A stretch of 64,000 nt of DNA, from contig NZ_ATMI01000012.1 of assembly GCF_000439375.1 (NCBI RefSeq), forward strand, positions 62,001 to 126,000, given 5' to 3'. The stretch is from Tatumella saanichensis. Its GTDB lineage: Bacteria; Pseudomonadota; Gammaproteobacteria; Enterobacterales; Enterobacteriaceae. Under the pieces are notes generated by a model. It searched no databases, was not told the DNA's origin, and saw nothing but the letters and a program-made list of their open reading frames with translations. Both the position numbers and the translations under genes were made by a program. Shown here piece after piece: positions 17,379-24,625 of this stretch; within the stretch, counting starts at the first letter, position 1; each line of letters opens with the position of its first letter.

Positions 17379-18779
17379 ATGTCAGAGAAAAAATTAGGCT
17401 TTGGAGCCTTAACCGCCCTGGTCCTCAGTTCGATGCTGGGTGCTGGCGTATTCAGTCTGCCGCAAAATATGGCGGCGGTAGCCGGCCCAGCAGCCTTGAT
17501 CTGTGGCTGGCTTATCACCGGTGCCGGCATTATTTTTCTGGCTCTAGCGCTGTTACTGCTTAGCCGCTTGCGTCCAGACTTGGATGGCGGCATCTTCACC
17601 TATGCTCGGGACGGTTTCGGCGAAGTGATCGGTTTCTGTTCCGCCTGGGGCTACTGGTTGTGTGCGGTAATCGCCAACGTTTCATACTTAGTGATTGTAT
17701 TTTCGGCCCTCAGCTTCTTCACCGATGTCCCAGGTCGGGTCGTGTTTGGGGTCGGCAACACCTGGCCGGCGATCATCGGGGCCTCACTGCTGCTGTGGCT
17801 AGTGCATTTTCTGGTACTTCGCGGCATTCAAACCGCCGCTGCCATTAACTTACTGGCCACCTTGGGTAAACTGGTGCCCCTCGGCCTGTTCGTGGTATTA
17901 GCGGTATTCGCTTTTCACGCAGATAACTTTATTCATGATTTTCGTGGTATCAGCCTCGGGATGCCAGTCTGGTCACAGGTCAAACAGACAATGCTGATCA
18001 CCCTATGGGTATTTATTGGCGTCGAAGGGGCTGTGGTGATTTCCTCCCGTGCTCGTGACCGCCGAGATGTGGGGCGAGCAACCCTATGGGCAGTGTTGGC
18101 AGCGTTGGTGGTCTATCTGTTAGTGACTCTGCTGTCGCTGGGTATTGTTCCCCGTCAGCAACTGGCGGTGATGCACAATCCGTCAATGGCCGGACTAATG
18201 GAGTCGATGATTGGCCACTGGGGCACAGTGATCATTGTTGCCGGTCTGGTATTGTCGGTCAGCGGTGCTTACCTCAGTTGGACAATTATGGCGGCTGAAA
18301 TCCCCTTTTTGGCGGCGCAGACCGATACCTTTCCACGGATCATCGCACGGCAAAACCGCGTTAATGCACCCTCTGCCTCGCTATGGCTAACCAATGGCAG
18401 TGTGCAACTCTGTCTGCTGATTATCGGCATTACCCATGCAGATTATAATAATCTGCTGACTATCGCCTCAGAGATGGTGCTGGTGCCCTACTTGCTGGTG
18501 GGATTATTTCTGATGAAAACCGTGCGTCATCAGGGCGTTAGTTCTTCCCTGATGGTGGCCCTAGCCGCATCTGCTTACGGTGTCTGGCTATTATATGCTT
18601 CTGGGCCGGTAAATCTGCTGATGTCGCTGATGCTGTATGCGCCGGGACTGCTGCTGTTTTTCGCTGCCCGTTATATGGCCCCACAACCGCTGCCTTTAAG
18701 CCGTAGTGATAAAGTTCTGATCGCGGTGCTGGTCGTTGCTGGGACAGCCACCGCCCTGACTCAAGCGCCGTTCTTATGA
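17379..18779 (+). CDS. ydgI: Basic amino-acid/polyamine antiporter YdgI (ArcD-like)
   Basis: Inner-membrane APC-family antiporter, thought to exchange arginine and ornithine. ATG 17379 (MSEKKLGFGALTALVL) aligns with the E. coli start; the open frame begins 42 bases earlier. About 12 transmembrane segments; the helix-1 signature SSMLGAGVFSLPQNMA and FIGVEGAVVISSRA in helix 6 are typical of this branch. 466 residues. No arginine deiminase genes are nearby, so the exchange partner is not shown by context. Confidence 0.9.
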   Translation: MSEKKLGFGALTALVLSSMLGAGVFSLPQNMAAVAGPAALICGWLITGAGIIFLALALLLLSRLRPDLDGGIFTYARDGFGEVIGFCSAWGYWLCAVIANVSYLVIVFSALSFFTDVPGRVVFGVGNTWPAIIGASLLLWLVHFLVLRGIQTAAAINLLATLGKLVPLGLFVVLAVFAFHADNFIHDFRGISLGMPVWSQVKQTMLITLWVFIGVEGAVVISSRARDRRDVGRATLWAVLAALVVYLLVTLLSLGIVPRQQLAVMHNPSMAGLMESMIGHWGTVIIVAGLVLSVSGAYLSWTIMAAEIPFLAAQTDTFPRIIARQNRVNAPSASLWLTNGSVQLCLLIIGITHADYNNLLTIASEMVLVPYLLVGLFLMKTVRHQGVSSSLMVALAASAYGVWLLYASGPVNLLMSLMLYAPGLLLFFAARYMAPQPLPLSRSDKVLIAVLVVAGTATALTQAPFL

Positions 18780-18784
18780 CGCCA

Positions 18785-19192
18785 TTAGTTACACGGAAGG
18801 ATGATACTCAGACAATCTCCGGATTGTCTGAGCGTCAGAGGTTTGCGATACTCTTCATGAATACCGGCTAACTGCAGTTCTGACAACGGATAAGGAAGCT
18901 GAATTTCAAAGCTAACAATTTTTTGCTGCTCAGCTAGGGTGATCAAACGGGCGATATTAATTTCATCGCTGACCTGGGTGGAGATAATCTGCAGCGCCAT
19001 GGCTTTGAAGTGTTCCGCATCGCTGACTTGGTGGCGAGGGTTTTTACGGGTCACCATACCAAACACCGGCAACACTCCGTAAATCGCATCCACAAAACTC
19101 CAGTGTTTTTTACAGGATGAGGACAAATAATCGCTGTAATTAAAGCAGATGCACCTATCCGCTCCGCCTGAGGCTAATTTATCATCAGACAC
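18785..19192 (-). CDS. Unrecognised 135-residue protein
   Basis: A compact soluble-looking protein that starts with GTG at 19190-19192, preceded by AAGGGGG. It has cysteines in CICFNY and SSSCKK near the N-terminus and one at the end, a stretch VDAIYGVLPVFGMVTRKNP, and a C-terminal alpha/beta part (EIQLPYPLSELQLAGI). No signal peptide or clear membrane helix. It converges with ydgI, whose stop is only 6 bases away, and lies where E. coli has folM and ydgC. I do not recognise the family. Confidence 0.7.
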   Translation of the reverse strand: MSDDKLASGGADRCICFNYSDYLSSSCKKHWSFVDAIYGVLPVFGMVTRKNPRHQVSDAEHFKAMALQIISTQVSDEINIARLITLAEQQKIVSFEIQLPYPLSELQLAGIHEEYRKPLTLRQSGDCLSIILPCN

Positions 19193-19357
19193 TCAACCCC
19201 CTTTGTCGATTCGTTCCTTCGGCAACCAGTTTACAAAAATAATAATGGCATATTATGTAGGGAATACACCAGTTAGTGATATCTTTTTCGTGCTAACGTA
19301 TCAGATATAATTGATGAAAGTTATTTTCATGTTAAATACAAATAATTATTGTTAACT

Positions 19358-20083
19358 ATGAATAGAATAGTTTATGTGGAAGATGAACCAGAGGTTGGCG
19401 AATTGATCGCCGCTTACCTTAGAAAACATGATTATGAGGTAGTCGTCGAAACCAGAGGAGACCGTGCTGAGGAGACGATCCTTCGCGAACAGCCCGATCT
19501 GGTCATGCTAGACATTATGCTACCCGGCAAAGACGGCATGACCTTATGTCGTGACCTGCGTACCCGTTGGTACGGACCGATCGTACTGCTGACGTCCCTA
19601 GACAGTGACATGAACCATATTTTGGCACTGGAGATGGGGGCAAACGACTATATCCTAAAAACCACCCCACCCGCTGTCTTACTGGCACGTCTTCGCCTGC
19701 ATCTTAGACAGTCACAGCAGATCCCGCATACCGAGGAAACTACCCTAAGTACAGCACCTGCGCGGCTGATTCGTTTCGGTTCTCTAACGATAGATATGCT
19801 GAACCGTGAAGTGACACTGGCGGATGAAGTGATCCCGCTCTCCACCGCGGACTTTGATTTACTATGGGAACTTGCCAGCCATGCCGGTAAAATCCTTAAT
19901 CGGGATGCTTTACTCAAGACCCTGCGCGGCGTCAGCTATGATGGAATGGATCGCAGTATTGATGTCGCCATTTCGCGTTTGCGCAAGAAGCTGCATGATA
20001 ATGCCACTGAACCTTACCGCATTAAAACGATTCGCAATAAAGGTTACCTGTTTGCCCCGCAAGCTTGGGATACCCACTCCTAA
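19358..20083 (+). CDS. rstA: Response regulator RstA
   Basis: OmpR-family response regulator, partner of RstB; in E. coli it is under PhoP control and activates asr. Receiver domain residues 1-120 with phospho-acceptor D52 in LVMLDIMLPGKDG, then a C-terminal winged helix ending in DVAISRLRKKL and RTIRNKGYLFAP. The start is ATG 19358 (MNRIVYVEDE); no strong ribosome site is visible. Its TAA overlaps the rstB ATG by one base. Confidence 0.96.
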   Translation: MNRIVYVEDEPEVGELIAAYLRKHDYEVVVETRGDRAEETILREQPDLVMLDIMLPGKDGMTLCRDLRTRWYGPIVLLTSLDSDMNHILALEMGANDYILKTTPPAVLLARLRLHLRQSQQIPHTEETTLSTAPARLIRFGSLTIDMLNREVTLADEVIPLSTADFDLLWELASHAGKILNRDALLKTLRGVSYDGMDRSIDVAISRLRKKLHDNATEPYRIKTIRNKGYLFAPQAWDTHS

Positions 20084-21411
20084 TGAAAAAGCTCTTTATC
20101 CAGTTTTACCTGTTATTGTTTGTCTGCTTCCTGGTCATGACACTACTGGTCGGTCTAGTCTATAAAATGACCGCCGAACGGGCTGGCCGGCAGTCGATGA
20201 ATGACCTGATGGCCAGTTCTTTGTACCTGATGCGCAGCGAGCTACGAGAGATCCCACCGCGGGACTGGAACAAAACCATCGATAACCTAGATCTCAACCT
20301 CTCCTTTAAACTGCATATTGAGCCAATTACCCGTTACGACCTAGACCCGGCGGACATGCGCCGCTTACGCGCCGGAGAGATTGTCGCCCTAGACGATCAA
20401 TATACCTTTTTACAACACATCCCGCGCAGCCATTACGTCCTGTCGGTAGGCCCGATCCCGTACCTGTTTTTCCTGCACCAGATGCGACTGTTGGACATTG
20501 CGTTGTTAGCCTTTATCGGCATGTCGCTGGCATTGCCCGTTTTTATCTGGATGCGCCCCCACTGGAAAGAGATGCAGCGCCTAGAGCGCACCGCCCAGCA
20601 ATTCGGCCAAGGGGATTTAGACGCCCGCACCCGCTTTGACTCCACCTCTAGCCTGTATCGCCTTGGCATTGCCTTTAACCAGATGGCGGAAAATATCAAG
20701 GTCCTAGTGGCCAGTAAAAAACAGCTGATTGATGGTATTGCCCATGAGCTACGAACCCCGCTGGTACGTCTGCGCTATCGGCTGGAAATGAGTGATAACC
20801 TCACCGAAAATGAGGCCGCCGCCCTGAATCGTGATATCGGCCAATTGGAAGGGCTGATTGAAGAGCTGCTCACCTATGCGCGCTTGGACCGACCAGAAGT
20901 GGAAATGAAACTTCAGGATATCGATCTGGCCCACTGGCTGGAAGAACGTGTTGACGATATCCGCTCTCTCCACCCGGATCACAATATTGAAATGGATATT
21001 CCCCAACAGCAAAATCGTGGCTATACCGACCTGCGGCTGATGGAGAGGGTTCTGGATAACCTCGTCAACAACGGGCTGCGTTATTCCGAACAGCGGTTAC
21101 GTGTTAGCCTGTGGTTTGATGGTCCCGTTGGGATATTGCAAGTCGAGGATGACGGTCCAGGTATTCCGCCGGAAGAGCGTGAACATGTCTTTGAGCCATT
21201 TGTCCGCCTAGACCCAAGCCGAGACCGCGCCACCGGCGGTTGCGGCCTAGGACTGGCGATTGTCTACTCCATTGCCCAAGCCTTCCGCGGTCAGGTCGCT
21301 ATAGACAGTAGTCCGTTGGGCGGTGCTTGTGTCCGTTTCTGCTGGCCCGTTATACCGCCAAAAGAGACGCCTTCCACCCTTATCAGTTTGCCGGGAAACA
21401 GAGATGAATAA
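20083..21411 (+). CDS. rstB: Sensor histidine kinase RstB
   Basis: Inner-membrane kinase that phosphorylates RstA. The start ATG 20083 shares a base with the rstA stop (TAATG). Two transmembrane segments bracket a periplasmic domain of about 110 residues (AERAGRQSMNDL to HQMRLLDIA), then HAMP, the H-box DGIAHELRTPLVRLR, N-box RVLDNLVNNGLRYSE and G-boxes DDGPGIPPEE and GGCGLGLAIV. 442 residues. Its last 8 bases overlap the next gene, an M32 carboxypeptidase. Confidence 0.96.
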   Translation: MKKLFIQFYLLLFVCFLVMTLLVGLVYKMTAERAGRQSMNDLMASSLYLMRSELREIPPRDWNKTIDNLDLNLSFKLHIEPITRYDLDPADMRRLRAGEIVALDDQYTFLQHIPRSHYVLSVGPIPYLFFLHQMRLLDIALLAFIGMSLALPVFIWMRPHWKEMQRLERTAQQFGQGDLDARTRFDSTSSLYRLGIAFNQMAENIKVLVASKKQLIDGIAHELRTPLVRLRYRLEMSDNLTENEAAALNRDIGQLEGLIEELLTYARLDRPEVEMKLQDIDLAHWLEERVDDIRSLHPDHNIEMDIPQQQNRGYTDLRLMERVLDNLVNNGLRYSEQRLRVSLWFDGPVGILQVEDDGPGIPPEEREHVFEPFVRLDPSRDRATGGCGLGLAIVYSIAQAFRGQVAIDSSPLGGACVRFCWPVIPPKETPSTLISLPGNRDE

Positions 21412-22888
21412 TGCCTATACACAACTTTGTCAGCGCTTCCAACGCTTATCACGCTTGAGTCATCTATCGGCAATTGCCGGCTGGGACATGCAGACTATGA
21501 TGCCCGCAGGAGGAAGCCAGGCCCGTGGCGAAGCCCTTTCTGAACTGGGTCTGATCCGCCATCAATTACTGACCGATGCTGATATGCCTGCCCTGCTTTC
21601 TGCTGCTGCCAGTCTGTCGCTGACAGAAGCTGAACAGGCTAACTTACGGGAAATGAACCGCCATTACCATCATGCCTCAGTATTACCGGCTGAGCTGGTG
21701 GAAGCCAAATCGATCGCCGGTATGCGCTGTGAACACGCCTGGCGCAGCCAGCGCCCCGCCAATGACTGGCAGGGATTTGCTGCCAATTTGCGGGAAGTGG
21801 TGACATTGAGTCGTCGGGAAGCAGATATTCGTGCAGAAGCCACGGGTACTTCTCGCTACGATGCGCTGTTGGATCTCTATGAGCCGGGTATGAACCGCCA
21901 AACCTTAGATCGCGTCTTTAATGAGCTCAAACAGTGGCTGCCGGGCCTGCTCAAACAGGTTACCGAAAAGCAGTCTGCAGAGGCGACCTTACCGGTAGAG
22001 GGACGTTTTCCTGAAGCCGCGCAAAAAGCCCTAGGCCTGAAAGCCATGGAAGTGCTGGGTTTCGACTTCAATCATGGTCGCTTGGATATCAGTGCCCACC
22101 CGTTCTGTGGCGGCGTCCCCGAAGATGTGCGCATCACCACCCGTTACGATGAAAACCTGATGCTAAGCGCACTGATGGGGGTGATCCATGAGACCGGCCA
22201 TGCCCGCTATGAGCAAAACCTGCCCCGTGATTGGGCCGGTCAACCCGCCGGTGAAGCACGTTCCATGTCGGTCCATGAATCGCAAAGCCTGTTTATGGAG
22301 ATGCAGATTGGCCGCAGCCGCGAGTTTCTGACTTTTATCCGGCCACAGATTGTCTCGGCCTTCGGCGATCAAGCCGCACTAGAAACTGAGAACTTTATCC
22401 GTATCGCCCAACAGGTCAAACCAGGTCTCATTCGTATCGAAGCCGATGAAGTCAGCTATCCAGCCCACATTATGCTGCGCTATGATATCGAGCAGGCACT
22501 GATCGAAGGAGAGATCGAGGTCGAGGACATCCCTGCACTGTGGGACGAGAAGATGCAACATTATCTCGGTCTTGACAGCAGGGGAAATTTTCGTGACGGT
22601 TGCATGCAAGATATTCACTGGACCGACGGGGCATTTGGCTACTTCCCCACCTATACTCTAGGCGCCATGTATGCCGCACAGTTGTTTGCCAGTGCCCAAC
22701 AGCAGATCCCGGAGCTGCCAGCACAAATTCATGACGGAGATACACGGGCAGTTAACCACTGGCTTAAGGAAAATATCTGGCAGCATGCGAGTCTGTACAG
22801 TACTGAACAGTTATTCAAAAAAGCTACCGGAGAAGCGCTCAACCCGCACTATTTCCGTCGCCACCTAGAACAGCGTTACCTAGGTTAA
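21404..22888 (+). CDS. M32-family (Taq) metallocarboxypeptidase
   Basis: Zinc carboxypeptidase of the M32 family, which removes C-terminal residues from peptides, cytoplasmic. Start ATG 21404 (MNNAYTQLCQRF) lies inside the end of rstB with an ATGAATAA overlap, so translation is coupled to the kinase. The zinc site HETGH is in MGVIHETGHARYEQ (about residue 263), followed by the family motifs SMSVHESQSLFME and RIEADEVSYPAHI. 494 residues, normal family length. E. coli K-12 has no such gene here; the linkage to rstAB implies shared control. Confidence 0.92.
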   Translation: MNNAYTQLCQRFQRLSRLSHLSAIAGWDMQTMMPAGGSQARGEALSELGLIRHQLLTDADMPALLSAAASLSLTEAEQANLREMNRHYHHASVLPAELVEAKSIAGMRCEHAWRSQRPANDWQGFAANLREVVTLSRREADIRAEATGTSRYDALLDLYEPGMNRQTLDRVFNELKQWLPGLLKQVTEKQSAEATLPVEGRFPEAAQKALGLKAMEVLGFDFNHGRLDISAHPFCGGVPEDVRITTRYDENLMLSALMGVIHETGHARYEQNLPRDWAGQPAGEARSMSVHESQSLFMEMQIGRSREFLTFIRPQIVSAFGDQAALETENFIRIAQQVKPGLIRIEADEVSYPAHIMLRYDIEQALIEGEIEVEDIPALWDEKMQHYLGLDSRGNFRDGCMQDIHWTDGAFGYFPTYTLGAMYAAQLFASAQQQIPELPAQIHDGDTRAVNHWLKENIWQHASLYSTEQLFKKATGEALNPHYFRRHLEQRYLG

Positions 22889-22953
22889 CTCATTGTTCGG
22901 CAGTGGTTTTCTTACCCCTGCCGGACAGGAAAATCCTCCACCTTCCCCGTTTG

Positions 22954-22967
22954 TACATTCCGTTACA
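22954..22967 (+). promoter_or_regulatory. RstA box upstream of asr
   Basis: TACATTCCGTTACA matches the RstA consensus TACATNTNGTTACA at all defined positions but one. It lies just upstream of the expected -35 region of asr; a -10 box TATAGT is at 23010-23015. Confidence 0.75.
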
Positions 22968-23009
22968 CGCCGATACTAATCAGCAACGGACGCTTCGATT
23001 TTATTCTCC

Positions 23010-23015
23010 TATAGT
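23010..23015 (+). promoter_or_regulatory. -10 element of asr promoter
   Basis: TATAGT lies about 57 bases before the asr ATG. The -35 region (near 22987) is poor, as expected for an activator-dependent promoter with the RstA box upstream. Confidence 0.55.
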
Positions 23016-23071
23016 GACTTCACCGGCCCCGCAGTGGGCTATTAAATGAAAATGAATTCGAGGATTTTGCA

Positions 23072-23476
23072 ATGAAAAAGTTATTTGCACTGGTAGTTGC
23101 CGCTGCTATGGGTCTGTCTTCAGCTGCTTTCGCTGCAGAGACTACTACTACTCCTGCTCCGGCGGCGACCACTACTGCTCCAGCAGCTGCTCCTGCTGCA
23201 ACTGCAAAACACGTTGCTCATAAGCACAAGCGCAAGCATCACCACAAAAAAGCGGCTAAGAAAGCGGCTGCTGCACAGAAAGCACAGGCTGCTAAAAAGC
23301 ACCACCACAAAAAAGTTGCTAAGAAAGCGGCTGCAGAACAGAAAGCTCAGGCTGCTAAAAAGCATCACCACAAAAAAGTAGCTCACAAAGCTGTTGCTCA
23401 GAAAGCTCAGGCCGCTAAAAAGCATCATCACAAAAAAGTTGCTCACAAAGCCGCAGCAACTAAAGCAGCTAACTAA
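23072..23476 (+). CDS. asr: Acid-shock protein Asr
   Basis: Small basic periplasmic protein strongly induced at low pH through RstA and, in E. coli, PhoB. A 21-residue signal peptide ([20 protein letters not shown]) nearly equal to that of E. coli is followed by a Thr/Ala/Pro-rich linker and then four copies of an [16 protein letters not shown]-type repeat. The histidine-rich repeats, protonated at mild acidity, may buffer or shield periplasmic proteins (inference). 134 residues, longer than the E. coli protein. An RstA box lies upstream and a terminator after it. Confidence 0.95.
   Translation: MKKLFALVVAAAMGLSSAAFAAETTTTPAPAATTTAPAAAPAATAKHVAHKHKRKHHHKKAAKKAAAAQKAQAAKKHHHKKVAKKAAAEQKAQAAKKHHHKKVAHKAVAQKAQAAKKHHHKKVAHKAAATKAAN
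23230..23449 (+). repeat. Tandem in-gene repeats of asr
   Basis: Four imperfect tandem units of 60-63 bases encode AAKKHHHKK followed by an alanine/glutamine/lysine spacer. Length is a multiple of three, so copy-number change would alter protein length but not the frame. Confidence 0.85.
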
Positions 23477-23532
23477 TTAATTAGTGATCTGACCGGTCAG
23501 TACCCTTTCTGACAATGCGTCAACATCATCGA

Positions 23533-23560
23533 AAACACCCGGTTAAGGCCGGGTGTTTGT
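23533..23560 (+). terminator. Intrinsic terminator of asr
   Basis: AAACACCCGG / CCGGGTGTTT stem, 6-base loop, then GTTT. It lies between asr and ydgU, so ydgU is read by read-through or its own promoter. Confidence 0.8.
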
Positions 23561-23577
23561 TTCCCGGAGCCACCCTT

Positions 23578-23658
23578 ATGATGCGACGTTTCCGCTTCGA
23601 AATCATTCTGGTCAGTGTCATTCTCTGCGGTGTCGTCGCTGGCAGCTTTTTTATCTGA
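23578..23658 (+). CDS. ydgU: Small membrane protein YdgU
   Basis: A 26-residue frame [20 protein letters not shown] followed by AGSFFI: a short basic head, then a single hydrophobic helix. It corresponds in position (between asr and ydgD) and pattern (RYRFE, then a hydrophobic helix) to the small E. coli protein YdgU. Start could be 23578 or 23581. Function is unknown. Confidence 0.78.
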   Translation: MMRRFRFEIILVSVILCGVVAGSFFI

Positions 23659-23768
23659 TCCTCCAGTCCGGTAAACATTCAATTTTTCTCCCTTTTCCTG
23701 AAAACAACGACTATATTACAGGTCGTGCCCCACACTTTATCTACAGACTTCCTGCCGTTGAGAGAGCT

Positions 23769-24584
23769 ATGCGCCTGCTGACTGTACTTGTTTTAAGCTT
23801 ATTTTGTTTCAGCGTGCAGGTTCACGCTGATGACGATGATGATGACACGCCAACTGCTGCGGAAATTAAAACCCTGTTTTTCGGCCATGATCACCGCCAG
23901 GCGATCACTGATATTACCGCAGCCCCTTGGGATGCGATTGGTCAGTTGGAGACAGACAGCGGTAACCTCTGCACAGCTACACTGATTTCAGCGCATATTG
24001 CCCTCACTGCAGGCCACTGTCTGCTGACGCCGCCTGGTAAATTCGACCCGCCGGTAGCTATCCGCTTTATGGCAGGCGCAAAAGGCTGGCGTTATGAGAT
24101 CCATGATATCGATGCCAAGGTGGAACCTTCCCTAGCCCGCAGGCTAAAAGCGGATGGGGAAGGCTGGATTGTTCCTGCCTCCGCAGCCCCTTATGATTAC
24201 GGGATTGTGATTATCCGTAATCCGCCATCTGCCATCACCCCGTTGCCACTCTTTTCTGGCAGTCGCAGTGACTTAATTGATGCCCTGAAAGCCACCGGTA
24301 ATACTGTGACGCAAGCTGGCTACCCAGCAGATCATCTTGATAACCTATATGCACATCAGGATTGCCACATCACTGGTTGGGCGCAGAAAGCGGTGTTATC
24401 TCACCGTTGTGATACCCTGCCCGGTGACAGCGGCTCGCCGCTGTTACTCAACACCCCTGATGGCTGGCAGGTCATTGCAGTACAAAGCTCAGCACCGGCC
24501 GCGAAAGACCGCTACCGTGCCGATAACCGTGCCATTGCGGTGACCTCGTTTTACCAAAACCTGAAGAATATGACTCCGCAGTGA
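23769..24584 (+). CDS. ydgD: Exported S1-family serine protease YdgD
   Basis: Chymotrypsin-fold protease or protease-like protein in the periplasm. ATG 23769 begins a signal peptide ([20 protein letters not shown]) followed by an acidic run DDDDDD. The catalytic triad is visible: His in LTAGHCLL, Asp in YDYGIVII and Ser in [11 protein letters not shown]. 271 residues, near the E. coli length. The substrate is unknown. The frame is open upstream to 23553, but the signal peptide fixes the start. Confidence 0.9.
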   Translation: MRLLTVLVLSLFCFSVQVHADDDDDDTPTAAEIKTLFFGHDHRQAITDITAAPWDAIGQLETDSGNLCTATLISAHIALTAGHCLLTPPGKFDPPVAIRFMAGAKGWRYEIHDIDAKVEPSLARRLKADGEGWIVPASAAPYDYGIVIIRNPPSAITPLPLFSGSRSDLIDALKATGNTVTQAGYPADHLDNLYAHQDCHITGWAQKAVLSHRCDTLPGDSGSPLLLNTPDGWQVIAVQSSAPAAKDRYRADNRAIAVTSFYQNLKNMTPQ

Positions 24585-24591
24585 TCATGGC

Positions 24592-24616
24592 GGCGGTGAG
24601 CGAATGGCTCACCGCC
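24592..24616. terminator. Hairpin between convergent ydgD and hrpA
   Basis: GGCGGTGAGC / GCTCACCGCC, a perfect 10-bp stem with a short loop between the two stop codons; no strong T-run. Confidence 0.6.
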
Positions 24617-24625
24617 CACTGTCCA

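Noticed and set aside
19301-19357. PhoP box upstream of rstA.
   Set aside because: TGTTAA and TTGTTAA occur, but the spacing is not the 5 bases of (T/G)GTTTA direct repeats and the match is poor in this A+T-rich DNA.
23120-23446. Serine/phenylalanine-rich minus-strand frame opposite asr.
   Set aside because: It is the antisense of the asr repeats and has no promoter, ribosome site or plausible composition.
23230-23449. Short tandem repeats as a CRISPR array.
   Set aside because: They are in frame inside asr, contiguous without unique spacers, and there are no cas genes.
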